From Choristoneura fumiferana (taxonomy: Eukaryota; Arthropoda; Insecta; Lepidoptera; Tortricidae): a DNA stretch of 64,000 nucleotides. Position 1 is the first letter of the stretch. Each line of letters begins with the position of its first letter. This document shows, one piece after another, positions 1-10,230 of this stretch. The notes below the pieces were generated by a model. That model did no database searches, was not told where the DNA came from, and saw only the letters and a list, made by a program, of their open reading frames with translations. Location: the NCBI RefSeq assembly GCF_025370935.1, contig NC_133500.1, positions 300,190 to 364,189 on the forward strand, read 5' to 3'. The translations under genes and the position numbers were made by a program.

Positions 1-39
1 AAATAAGAAACAAACAAGCTGAGTATGAGGTGCATAGGG

Positions 40-190
40 GAATTCGTGTCGGTACCGTTGACCATCAGTGGTGTAGCGGTATAGCACGGGGTACGGATTA
101 CGAGGACCAGGGTGCGATTCCCAGTGATGGTCTTATTTTTCTGGTTTTTCTGTGCATCTATATTTCAGTTTGTATTTTCAATTACAAACT
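40..190 (+). repeat. tRNA-derived SINE (family 1)
   Basis: A head resembling an RNA polymerase III promoter is visible: an A-box-like GTAGCGGTATAGCACGG and a B-box-like GGGTGCGATTCCC. An inverted copy of the same unit lies at about 42460-42640, sharing the ACCATCAGTGGTGTAGCGG head and the TTTCTGTGCATCTATATTTC tail. Two independent copies in one window support a dispersed SINE rather than a functional tRNA gene, because no cloverleaf could be completed. Confidence 0.6.
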
Positions 191-380
191 TTCAAATTAT
201 AATATTAGTAGGGTAGGAAGTAGTACAGTAGAATGTAGTGCTTAAATAATGGTTTCATATCGTATTTTATCGAACAGTTCGTATATATCTTGCTCCCTCA
301 ATGAGCTTCAGTAGCCATCATCACAATGTTATCCTACATCTAGCCGTTTTTATATTTGACACTAAATAATAATATCACAT

Positions 381-1194
381 TAAAGCGGCAATTACACTGA
401 GTCGTTCGCCGCATGCTGGATGCGGCGAACGCAAAAGTGTAAAGAACACGGTAGTCGGCCGCATTCGGCGAGCGACGGTGTACTGCCTTTTCGGCGAAAT
501 ATGTTTCGCAAAATTTCACTTAGCAACCAACCTTTCGCCAAAGTTTCATTTGGCAAACTAATATTTGGCATTACTTTACTTCGCATTTTTTTATTTCGCA
601 ACATTTTTACATTGCAAAATTTTACTTCAGCACACATTTATGTGGCAAATAATTATGTAGCAAATGATTGGCTTAGGCAAATAACAAATTGTCGAATAAC
701 ATTTGGGCAATTTGTACATTGCAAAGCTATACTTTAATTTGATTTGTGCGAGCGAGCGAAGCGAGCGAGCAAGACGGTTCGGAGCAGAAGCGACTTGGAT
801 AGTTTAGGTTCAGATGCTACGCTCCGCTTCGCTCCCGCCTTAGCTTCGATGTTAGGTTTTTTTTATAGCAGCCAGGATAACTGCCACTAGGAAGGTAGGT
901 TGGATGGCATTCAATAGTTGCTAAGTTAAGGTATGCCAATACATTTGACCAAAATATAAAAGACATCTTAAAAAAATCCCAGGTAATAATTTGCATAATA
1001 ATAATTTATCAAATGATTAGTTGGGAAATGATATCAGTGCGGAATGTTGAGTTGGGAAATAACATTTCGCCTAAATAAAAATATGGGATAAATAGTTTGG
1101 AGCTAATAATTTGCTAAATAATTTTCGCCGAATCATTTGTAAACCTCGGCGACCGCGTTAGGTGAACGACTCAGTGTACCTAATCGCTGCTTAA
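381..1194. mobile_element. TIR element with internal degenerate GCAAAT-type repeats
   Basis: The left end (AAGCGGCAATTACACTGAG, then TCGTTCGCC) matches the reverse complement of the right end (AAGCAGCGATTAGGTACACT, then GAGTCGTTCACC), so this is an ~810-bp element with imperfect terminal inverted repeats. The interior, about 480-735 and 1000-1130, is a degenerate tandem series of ~20-bp units around TTTGGCAAAT/TTTCGCAAAA. A GC-richer block of GAGCGAGC/GCTCCGCTTCGCTC lies at 745-850. There is no transposase, so it would be non-autonomous. Confidence 0.6.
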
Positions 1195-1671
1195 TGATAC
1201 AAAAATGGTCACTATTTAATACAATATTGATTGGCATTTCGGGTGCCATCATATTCGTATTGAGATCCGGCTTTTTCCGATGGGAACACATTCCGTTCGC
1301 GTCTTTACCTATAGTGCAGGGTGTGCGTTGCACACGGGCACAGCGGTGTTAGGGGCGCCCGCGGCACTTTGTACCAATTCCTTTTTGACCGCGCTCTTCC
1401 TAGATGGCGCTAAAGTAATAATTGCACACGGGCGCTACATGGGCTAAAGACGCCACTGGTACGGGTATACACATAGGTAGTGCCACCAGAGCAGAGTTGA
1501 GGATACACAAGAAATATCATTATTCATTCTCCTTTTGTGCAATCAGTCAGTTCTCCATGTAGCTGTCTGTGCAATAATTCACTTCAACTCTCGTGCACTA
1601 CACTTAAGTACAGTCAGTAAAAAAAGCTCGTGTTACAAATGGATTTTTAATTTTAACTTTATTTTCTTTAG
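1195..1671. other. No gene seen upstream of the first visible microexon
   Basis: I looked here for a start codon plus signal-peptide exon ending in phase 1 that could feed the exon at 1672. Every ATG I checked closes quickly or is not hydrophobic, for example those at 1205, 1280 and 1639. Exon 1 of the microexon gene may lie left of the window. Confidence 0.5.
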
Positions 1672-4600
1672 TCGATGATCAGGATGCACGCAGGCGCCTG
1701 CAAGCCCTTCAACTTACGGTAACTTAATCATAGTAATATTACCAGCGTTTTCCCAGAAATAAAACCAAGTTAGATCGATTTTTCATCCCCGAAAACCCCT
1801 ACATACCAAATTTCATCGAAATCGTTGGAGCCGTTTCCGAAATCTCTACATGCAAAATTACCTAATTCTGCATTCATTTGAGGGCCAGATTTTTTACTGC
1901 TCAGTATATTTAGATACTTTTTGTTATAACAAGGAGGTTAGTAGACGTCATAGGGTACCGAAGAGCTGGTAGCTGGTACCTTCCTCGGACAAAAAATTAG
2001 CTTAGCTTTGGCTAGCTATTCAAAAGGGAAAGCTGCCAGCATCATTGATACTGCGAGTTCATAAACTTTGAGCAAAAATTTATCAAAAAACATCTGAACA
2101 CGACTCGTTAACGGCGTAGAAGCGTGTTCGTTCAGTGCCCTTAGTGTAAGTTTTCCATATAAATTGAGATTTTAACGCGAACGCGATCGAGACTTTATTG
2201 TAACCGAAACTTACACTAAGGGTACATATATTTTTGATCATTTTTGCTCATAAGTTCATGAACTCGACTGTAGCTTGCCTAAGGGGACTGCTTTAAATAA
2301 TTTCTTTGTTTTATTATTTGTACCGGCTTCACACTGTTGGCGTAATTAGCCAACTTTATATATTTTAAAATATTTGTTTGTAAATCAATTTATTTGTCAA
2401 ATAATACAGATAAAAAACATTCTTAACTTAAGAAAAGCTTAAGCCTAGTCAAAAGGTCCCCTTGAGTTGTCCCTGGTCCCTGGCGCAAAGGACCTGTCGC
2501 GATCTCTTTTACTTTGATGTGACTATTGTAATGTCACTAATTAATGTAACAACAACTACCAACTACCCTTGTCGCACAATGCATTACCTGAGTTACATTA
2601 ATTAGTGACATTACAATAGTCACATCAAAGTAAAAGAGATCGCGACATTTGGTGGAGGTGCTGGATATGATTGTTATAAAGTTTATATTAACTAGTTAAG
2701 ATTCACATAACGCGCGCCATTAAAGTAGAAAACAAATGACAGATGAGAAAGCACAGAGAACTAAACTTACCATAGAGATTTAAGTGTTGCCACATACAAT
2801 ATATACATTTCGCGACTAGTGTAGCGACAGCACCCATCAAACTAGCTGCGACCACGCTGAATGGTGATGGACAACCTTTGCACCAGGCACGAACCCAGCG
2901 GGCGAACCTCTTTGTTGTGTGTAAATGATATAATTGATATTACCTACTTAACCTCCTAAACAATAGTTCCTGATTATTGTTGATGTCAACCTTGAAAAAA
3001 ATGCTATACAAAATGCAATGCTTGCCTTGTTGCGTGCGATTTGCGTGCGACAGAGTAGTAAGTAGGTATAGCAGTTTTTTTTGCAATGTGTCAGGATTAA
3101 CTTCATAACGGCCGTTGATTATACTAATCCACTTGCAGGCTTTTAATCTAGGTTTAAGTGGTCTTAAGTCCTGTCATATCCATACAAGAACTGTCAGTTT
3201 AAGCCTTAAATCGAGATTTAAAAAAGCCTACAAGACATCCTAAGTAGTGTCACAATGAAACTTTTAATTATTTTACAATATTTTTATATTAAAAAAAAAT
3301 ATTCTTTTGACAGCTACTAAACGACATTGATGACAACAAAGTAAGTATTAAAAATGTATTAATATTAGATAAAAATTAAAAAAAAAATAGTATGTTATAT
3401 CGTCATTTTGTTTTTATTTAACTTCACCTTATATATTTGTTTGTTTAAAATCTTGCAAGTTAATTTAAATCCACTTTCAGTGGTCTGATTGATTGACTTG
3501 AAATCTGGGGGCACGGCAGTGGCCCCGCCAAGATGAAAAAAAAAGAAGGCGGGGCAATTGTTATACACATAATATAGGTCGGATGACAATACAAAGTACA
3601 GTCACCAAAAAAAAACCATGTGTTATTTATTTTTATAACAACTTATTTGTGTTAACACAGCAATCTCCAAATAGTGGAAGTGTCAGTGACAGCAAACCAG
3701 CACAGGTAATTTATAAAATGTATTAAACTAAATAAATGCGACATTAGACTCTAAATCAGTTAGTCCCAAACAGAGTCAGATTAAACCATTACCATTAGAG
3801 CCCTTTCACAACACGTTTAAGAAACGCTCGTAGATAGCGACAAACGCGTGTCGAACGCGCGTTTAAAAAACGCAGTGTACAAAGGCCCTTACCACAATAC
3901 AAGTAATATAGGCCCTTATTATACTCAGCGCCACAATTGGTCCACTCTACATACAAAATTACCTATTACTGCATACATTTGAGGGCCAGATTATTTGTCG
4001 CTCAGTATATTACCACACTACAACCGCGCGTGCGGGGCCCGTAGGCAGTTGCCAACTCTGCCTTATGGTTTAACCGGCCCTGGATAAGGTTCTGTAGTGG
4101 TCTAGGAATTTAACCTAACCACATTGTCGTTTCAAAGTTCAATATCCCAGAAATGAATTTAACGAAACACAGTGAAGAACAAGTAAACTCTCTTTCAGGT
4201 AAAAAAAAATGCGTCAAAATCGGTCCATCTGTTTGAGAATTTTGATGCTACAGACAAACAAGCGTCCGTCAAATTTATGACATCCATTGTTGACGCAAAA
4301 TTTTGACAGATAACTTTTTTTTTTGGAGATTTTGGTTTGGTAACAAGACTTTAAGGCCAATAACTTTTTTTTATAGACTGCACAGCAATACGACGGGTCA
4401 GAGGTGGTAATTGGTGGTCATGTAAGTAAATTTAATAATTCATATTATTATTATTGCTTCATTTACACAGTTGTACAAACTGATTCATGTACCAGGGAAC
4501 CTATTAATAATCAATTTCACTATGATTTACTTGAAAAGGACACTTACTTACCTCCTTTCTTGTTAATTTAATCAGGAACCTATTAACCTCCATAATACAA

Positions 4601-7600
4601 TACTTATAGTCTGTCAAAAAAGAGAAGAAATTAAAAAGTGACAACACTGTAGTGTCATCCCTTTCAAACCCTGTCAAACCAAAAAGGGAGGACACTACAG
4701 TGTTGCCACTTTTAATTTATTCTCTTTTTTGACAGACTATACCTAATGAACATTTTTTTTTTAGGACCATGAAGCAACGAGTACCTCCCGCGACACTTTG
4801 CAAAGGGTATTTATAAATTTGCTAAAATGTATTATTATTTCAGTGTCCCTTTAATTACATGGTCTTTAAAAAGGACGAAAAATAAAATGATATATTTAGT
4901 GCGTACCAAAACCGGTATTTATCGAGTAAAACTATAAATGTCTTAAAGATATTTTTTGTGGCATGAATTCAAATTAAATTGAACTTGTGGTTTGAGTTAT
5001 AATTTTATGATAATAATATTTATTAGCACTACACACGTTGTTCACAGGGACAAAAACTAAATGAACTTGCATCGGTGTTGGATTATCTAACAAAGGTTAG
5101 TGTCAGATCTGTATTACTACTACTAGGTATTTTTTACTGTGTTAATATGTATTCGTATTGTGACATTGTTTTATTCTTACATTTTGAATGTTTTTTTTTG
5201 TTTCATAAATTTTTTGTTCAACAAAAATATTTTGTCTTCAGAGATATAAAGGCCGTGGTGTAAGTATAAAACCCTTCTTACACTGTTCATATGTCGTTTT
5301 CTGATATCAAAATTAATAAATAAGTATATACTTTAAAAACAAATAATAAAAGCTGGTATTTTTTTCCATTTAACACAGGTTCTGAAAGTTGCTTATGTAA
5401 GTACTTGATGTTTTTTTTTTATTTGAAATAAAAAAAAATATTCAGTGTACGACACTGTTTATGCATGCGATAGATATTTTTCTGTCATTAAGTTGAGCAA
5501 AGGGATAAAAATATTTTTCTCAGTGTTGTAAATTCTGTATAAACAGTAAATAATTAATATTTTATTCTTTATTCAGAACCCAGCCACTAAGTCAAGCGTA
5601 AGTTGGGAGCTTTAAGTAGAAAGTTTTGTGATTCGTTAAAATGTTTGTGCTACTTTCCTTATTTATTTGTTCTGCCAATTGGAGCTTTATTCTCCTTATA
5701 AAATGTAAATTCTAATACATTTTTGTTTACAGAATAATCCTCGGATTTATAAACTAGGAGTAAGTTATTTTATTATGTGCTGTATTTTCATCTGATTAAA
5801 GACTTTAGTTCCTCTGATAAAAATCTAACCAAATCATTTTAATTTAAGGCTCTCCGGTTCACATACGTAAGTTAAAACCATATCGTTGTAATTTTGTGAT
5901 TGACTGAGCTGTAACATTTCTGAATATATTTTTTGTAATTTTTATACCTGATTGGTATATAAATTTAGATTTATTTCTTTGCAGATCGCTCCTAAAGATT
6001 ACGATAAATCGGTAGGAGTATTACAAATTATATAGTACCTTTATAACTTAAAAAAATATGAGTTGACACGTTTTACAAACTAGGAATAAATATTATGATT
6101 TTTACACTACCGAACAATTATTTTTCACATTATGTGTTTTTTTAGGACGACCAGACTAGCTACTATACCAGTCCCTATTTAAGCAATTTAAAGGTAAAAA
6201 AATGTTTTGTATTACAAGGTTTTGTGTTTTTTGTTCACTATAGGTACATAATCCAATTAACTATCATTTCGGCATATCCGTACCAAATTTTTGAAGTCAA
6301 TCTGACTTTAAGTCAACATAGTACATACGTATGAATATTGCAAGTTAAATAATAACTAATTAATAACTTAATGTAATCATGTAATTTTATAACTTGACAT
6401 GGTATTATATATAATCAGAAATAAATAAGTAATAACTCGTAAAAATACTTAAGTACTCTAAAAAATGGTTAATAGTGTTCCCTTTGGCATGCTAACTATT
6501 TGAAACCACCACTTGCTGAGCGGCCCATCTGACAGCTCGCCCTCTCTCCGGTAAGCCGTCTAAGACTAACAGCAACAGTCAGTCCGAAAAAAAAAAACAA
6601 AAAAAAAACGTAATAGAGATTGACTGTGTTTCTATAATATGTTATGGATGAGAATTTGATTAATTTTTTTTTTATCTTAAAGCTTGTATAACATTACTTG
6701 CAGGCCGGCAAATACGCCTCCACCGACAAAAAACTGACAGTAAGTAAAAATACACCGCCTAAGTAAGACTTGTTACAAAATAAACTAGTGGTGAACGAAT
6801 AGGTACTTATGTGCAGTCAAGTTCATAAACTAGTGAGCAAAAATCTATTGTTAACGGCCTAGAAGCGTTTTCAGATATTTTTGCTCACAAGTTTATGAAC
6901 TCGACTGTACGCAGCTGACAAAATTAGATGACATATACAAGGTTATTTACCTACAATTAAAACAAATTTATTAAACAAAAAAGTTCACGGTGACGTAACC
7001 GTGCAAAGCCAAGCCCTGCTACTTAAGTGATTTTGACAATCATACCTGAAGAAATATCTGTAGCAACGCTCAAATTCTATCCGTAATTTCCGTTCACTTT
7101 TAAATACCTTAATAATATTTATTTAATGAACATATATTTACTTTTGCGTATAACATACTAATAATTTATATTTCATTAATAATTCAGGTCAAGCGGTATC
7201 CAAATCCAAATTATAAAGTAAACAACTTCAGTTGCTATATTAAAACATTCTAAGGTAACACTTCCACACATTTGATTCCCGTAATTCCGTTTTTATTACA
7301 GAAAAGTAAATCAGCTGTGCATAAAGTTTACCTGCCGCAATTCGTCGTGAGTATTTTTATAATCATTACTAGATAATAGTAATGTACATATTTTTTATAA
7401 GCTTTTGTTTAACATACAATGGGACCTGTGTATGTCTGCATGTTGAAAGTGATATCTGTGAAATAAATACGATTAAGACATTATAGTAATCAAAATGAAA
7501 GAATGACTGATGATGGTGATACAATACAATAACTCTTTATTGTACACCACAATAGCTAGCGATGTAAAAACAGGTACACAGAGGGAAATTACACGGTAAG

Positions 7601-9219
7601 CAACAGGCGGACATTCACTTGAGAACGACCTCTTCCAGGCAACCTTGAAGATAATGCATGATGATAATGCATAATTATTTATTGATTACAGAATAAGGAA
7701 ACTCAGCATGACAACTACCAAGTAAGTAAACACAAATACAAATAAAGATAAAATCAAATGGTCTTAAAGTTTTGATGGAAGCCTGTTCCAGAAATCCTGT
7801 ACTGCTCGTGTGCCTATTAGAGTTACTGTATATTTTAAACCGTTATAGGGAGTCTTTTGAAATTACTACATAATATTTATTACGGGAAATTACTTCGGCT
7901 GATATATCAATACTTAAATAATAAAAGTCCGGCAACGCATCTAACTCAACTTATGTTTTGTATCTCCATGGGCGGCGGTGATTGCTTTCCATCAGGTGAC
8001 CCAACTGCTCGTTTCCCCCTATCATATAAAAGAAAGGTTACCAGGGGTCCTATACCAATTTTTTGTGTGAGGCCCTCGCACTTAGCCGGACTTTTCTTAT
8101 TTTACATAATTCTCTTTTTATTATAAACTACAACAAACCTAACTAACTAACATAGTAAATATAAGCACTTTTTCTTTAGATACTCAATATAGATCGCAAT
8201 CGTATCCAAAATAAATGTTTTTTTTTATTTGTTTAATGCCGTGGTGGCCTAGTGGTTTGGCCTATTGCCTCTCAAGCAGAGGGTCGTGGGTTCAAACCCC
8301 GGCTCGCACCTCTGAATTTAACGAAATTCATGTGCGGAATTATATTTGAAATTTACCACGAGCTTTGCGGTGAAGGAAAACATCGTGAGGAAACCTGCAC
8401 GACCTGCGAAGCGATTCAATGGTGCGTGCGAAGTTCCCAATCCGCACTGGTCTCGCGTGAGAACTATGGCCCAAGCCCTCTTGTTCTGAGAGGAGGCCTG
8501 TGCCCAGCAGTGGGACGTATATAGGCTGGGATGATGATGATGATTTGTTTAATTTATACCTACATATTTAATTAAGCACATCCCAACCGCTTTTAACTAT
8601 GTCAATTGTTTTTTAGCACTTATTATTGAATTCCCAAAAGACATTGCCCAGCAACAGATATGTAAGTTGAAATACTGTATGATTTATCATTTTTGTTACT
8701 ACAGCAATTATTTTAGAATGTTTCTACATTTTTTTTTTCGTTTCAACAGCCTGCAAGGCAGTCTTTGGTAAATGATTTAACCTACTACAATTATCACACG
8801 ACGGATAGATGGACAGATAAAATATTATTTAAACTATAAATCCTGTTTAATAATTGCATGAAGATTTAAATCCAAGATCTGGTTTACGTTAGCAAAACCG
8901 TTAGTAAATAATATAAGCGTTATAAATTTAAGTCTCTGATGAGGGACAGCAGATTAGTAATTCTTAAAATAAATTATTAGAAACGTGTCCCAATGAAATG
9001 TGTCTTATTTTTCAGAGACTCGATGACGACAGAGATAATGATGATGATAGGGAAGATGATGATAGGCAAGATGATGATAGGGAAGATGACGATAGAGAAG
9101 ATGACGATAGAGAAGACGACGACAGAGAAGACGACGACAGACAGGATGATAGAGATGATGACCTTGACGATGATAACAGACAAGATGACGATAGAGATGA
9201 CGATGACCAGGATAAATAA
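1672..9219 (+). CDS. Microexon gene: >=20 exons, novel secreted-like or low-complexity protein, 5' incomplete
   Basis: I do not recognise the product. Exons read directly: 1672-1718, 3314-3340, 3661-3705, 4386-4421, 4765-4806, 5048-5095, 5242-5259, 5379-5396, 5577-5597, 5733-5759, 5849-5866, 5985-6011, 6146-6193, 6704-6739, 7188-7217, 7302-7346, 7692-7721, 8617-8661, 8750-8767, 9016-9219 (stop TAA 9217-9219). The first visible exon needs one upstream base (phase 1). Every later junction is phase 0, and the 18 internal exons are 18, 21, 27, 30, 36, 42, 45 or 48 nt. Ten of the 18 donors are exactly GTAAGT, and acceptors follow T-rich tracts. About 276 residues are coded: polar peptides such as QSPNSGSVSDSKPAQ, GQKLNELASVLDYLTK and IAPKDYDKS, then a 67-residue tail of (D)DDRED/DDRQD repeats. 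No catalytic motif or membrane span is visible. A likely poly(A) signal (AATAAA) lies near 9590. The architecture resembles schistosome microexon genes or aphid bicycle genes, without evident sequence kinship. Some exons may be missed or alternative. Confidence 0.7.
1735..1900 (+). repeat. Dispersed repeat relics in first visible intron
   Basis: The segment CCCTACATACCAAATTTCAT with its flanks recurs nearly unchanged at about 24927-25020. The adjoining GAGGGCCAGATTTTTTACTG with TACATGCAAAATTACCTA recurs at 3948-4013 and 29948-30020. These are fragments of high-copy lepidopteran-type elements. No coding capacity. Confidence 0.6.
2058..2276. mobile_element. MITE (GAGTTCATAAACT family) interrupted by a nested palindrome
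   Basis: The ends are GCGAGTTCATAAACTTTGAG and its inverted partner CTCATAAGTTCATGAACTCG. Related copies are at 6812-6910 and 21575-21707, with a half copy at 42826-42874. Here the centre is split by a second palindrome at 2137-2222. Confidence 0.65.
2137..2222. mobile_element. Nested short palindromic element
   Basis: It begins CCCTTAGTGTAAGTTT and ends AAACTTACACTAAGGG, an exact inverted pair. It lies inside the larger MITE of 2058-2276, whose uninterrupted relatives lack it. Confidence 0.6.
2495..2647. repeat. Perfect 56-bp inverted repeat
   Basis: Bases 2495-2550 and 2592-2647 are exact reverse complements (TGTCGCGATCTCTTTTACTT ... AAGTAAAAGAGATCGCGACA) separated by 41 bp. This is a MITE-like or foldback hairpin in an intron of the microexon gene. 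The lack of mismatches suggests a young insertion. Confidence 0.8.
2760..2935 (-). pseudogene. 3' fragment of a non-LTR retrotransposon ORF
   Basis: On the minus strand, a reading frame near 2930-2860 gives GSCLVQRLSITIQRG followed, after a frame change, by AASLMGA. Ending motifs of the form LVQRISxxIQRGNAAS are typical of insect non-LTR retrotransposon polyproteins; compare the plus-strand copy at 58640-59005. Frameshifted and 5'-truncated. Confidence 0.5.
3948..4013 (+). repeat. Dispersed repeat fragment (GAGGGCCAGAT family)
   Basis: TACATACAAAATTACCTATT ... GAGGGCCAGATTATTTGTCG matches the segments at 1850-1900 and 29948-30020. Non-coding. Confidence 0.6.
4606..4739. repeat. Inverted-repeat MITE
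   Basis: The left arm AGTCTGTCAAAAAAGAGAAG pairs with the right arm terminating CTCTTTTTTGACAGACT. An inner block AACACTGTAGTGTC pairs with GACACTACAGTGTTG. It lies in an intron between microexons. Confidence 0.7.
6812..6910. mobile_element. MITE (GAGTTCATAAACT family), compact copy
   Basis: CAGTCAAGTTCATAAACTAG ... AAGTTTATGAACTCGACTGT form inverted ends around a GTTAACGGCCTAGAAGCG centre that is shared with 2058-2276 and 21575-21707. Confidence 0.7.
7515..8150. repeat. Retrotransposon 3'-end relics
   Basis: About 7515-7560 carries the inverted CAATAAAGAGTTATTG-type tail. About 7925-8060 carries GGCAACGCATCT ... TCCATCAGGTGACCCAACTG, a tail also seen at 17160-17250 and 29340-29420. No intact ORF is present. 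Confidence 0.5.
8238..8546 (+). repeat. tRNA-derived SINE (family 2), full-length
   Basis: It starts GCCGTGGTGGCCTAGTGG (A-box region), has the B-box-like GGGTTCAAACCCC, and ends CCCAGCAGTGGGACGTATAT followed by GGCTGGG and a (GAT)n tail. Five or more other copies occur: 18212-18497, 21826-22130, 29641-29888, 43631-43932, and truncated ones at 32780-32915 and 51520-51712. Confidence 0.75.
9016..9219 (+). repeat. Acidic Asp/Arg tandem repeat, terminal exon of microexon gene
   Basis: A GATGACGAYAGRGAA-type unit repeats about ten times within this exon, coding DDDRED/DDDRQD after a TTTTTCAG acceptor at 9008-9015. The neighbouring frames are also open (Met/Thr/Lys-rich, or Ser-rich on the other strand) purely because of the repeat, so they are shadows. 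The frame used here continues the phase-0 chain of the upstream exons and ends in TAA at 9217. Confidence 0.7.
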
Positions 9220-9804
9220 TAAGACGAAGAAACCTTTGTTAAAAAAAAACTGACTGACAATGTATAAAGCAAAAATCGAAAATGTTAAATTAATTTTAAT
9301 AAATCAATTGCCAAAAAGGCAGGGCTGCAGCATCATGTGTTGTTTCATTTATCCACTTGAAATTCACGTACATATAAGTAGTGTACATTTTTTGTACTCA
9401 GCTCATCCATTGTCTGCTTTTGCTTTCGTAAGCGGCAACCAATCAGCTAGTGTATTTTGTAGTCTATTGGCAAAGAAAATAGAGTCGATAATCTAGGTGA
9501 TTATAATCTAGGTACTTTTACTACTCGTACAAGCTAGTTATATTTATTTATTCGTATGGCTTAATATTAAATACAATCGCTCAAATTCACAATAAAATAT
9601 TCATAGTTATATTAATTGGTGGTGGTTAGTGGATGAGCTCAGTTCAAAAAGTTTGGGCTATAAAAATAAGTTGAAAACACACACAATTCCCTGAAATTAA
9701 AAATGAAGAATTACTAGGTAACAAATTAGTTATGTACATTATAATGCAAAATATTAACCTTCAAATGGATATCTTGTACTTAACTATCGAATCATTTGAC
9801 TTCT
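9220..9804. other. 3' flank of microexon gene, no other gene
   Basis: AT-rich sequence with a candidate polyadenylation signal (AATAAA) near 9590. The short ORFs here have no recognisable features. Confidence 0.4.
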
Positions 9805-10230
9805 AATGAGGGCTATCGTTTTTTGTCTCACTAGATGGCGCACTGTTGCGTGAGGTTTTTAAGTATGGCTTTCAAAGTCTGTTATTGGTGGCGTGAAAAC
9901 AAAGTTTAGATGAAAATCATATTTAATACACCTTAAAACCGTACTATAAAAATATCGAGCATGCCACAGTGTTGCATAGTCCCCGTTTGGTTCGAAAAAA
10001 AGGGAGACAAAGGTTTCCGAAAGACAAAACTGTCTCAAAACACAGACATTCATTGCCCCGGAACGCATATTTGCCATAAATAATTTCAGATATTGCAAAA
10101 TATTCACAAAATTATTCTAATTATAAATTAACCCGCGTAGCTCACCCAAAAACTATGAGATTTGACATTTCGGAGACCTCACGCTACACTAGCGCCTCTA
10201 GTGGCGAATTCATACGCGATAGCCCTCATT
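9805..10230 (+). mobile_element. MITE with THAP-exon relic, copy A
   Basis: The terminal inverted repeats are AATGAGGGCTATCG / CGATAGCCCTCATT. An internal ATG at 9961 starts a THAP-like N-terminus reading MPQCCIVP, with the downstream RFPKDK of copy B present here in a shifted frame. Sister copies are 23932-24358 and 34492-34919. No transposase body and no clear target-site duplication. Confidence 0.65.

Noticed and set aside
3137..3152. Possible exon after CCACTTGCAG ending before GTTTAAG
   Set aside because: The 13-nt length breaks the phase-0 chain and the donor is weak.
8238..8310. tRNA gene
   Set aside because: A- and B-box-like motifs are present but the unit is multi-copy, continues into a SINE body and cannot form a full cloverleaf.
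8977..9272. Three overlapping long frames around the acidic repeat (Met/Thr/Lys-rich, Ser/Leu-rich and Val/Ile-rich)
   Set aside because: They arise from the GATGAC-type tandem repeat read in other frames. Only the DDDRED frame continues the upstream exon chain.
9859..10107. 82-codon minus-strand frame
   Set aside because: It is antisense to the THAP-relic MITE and recurs at 24050 only because the element does.
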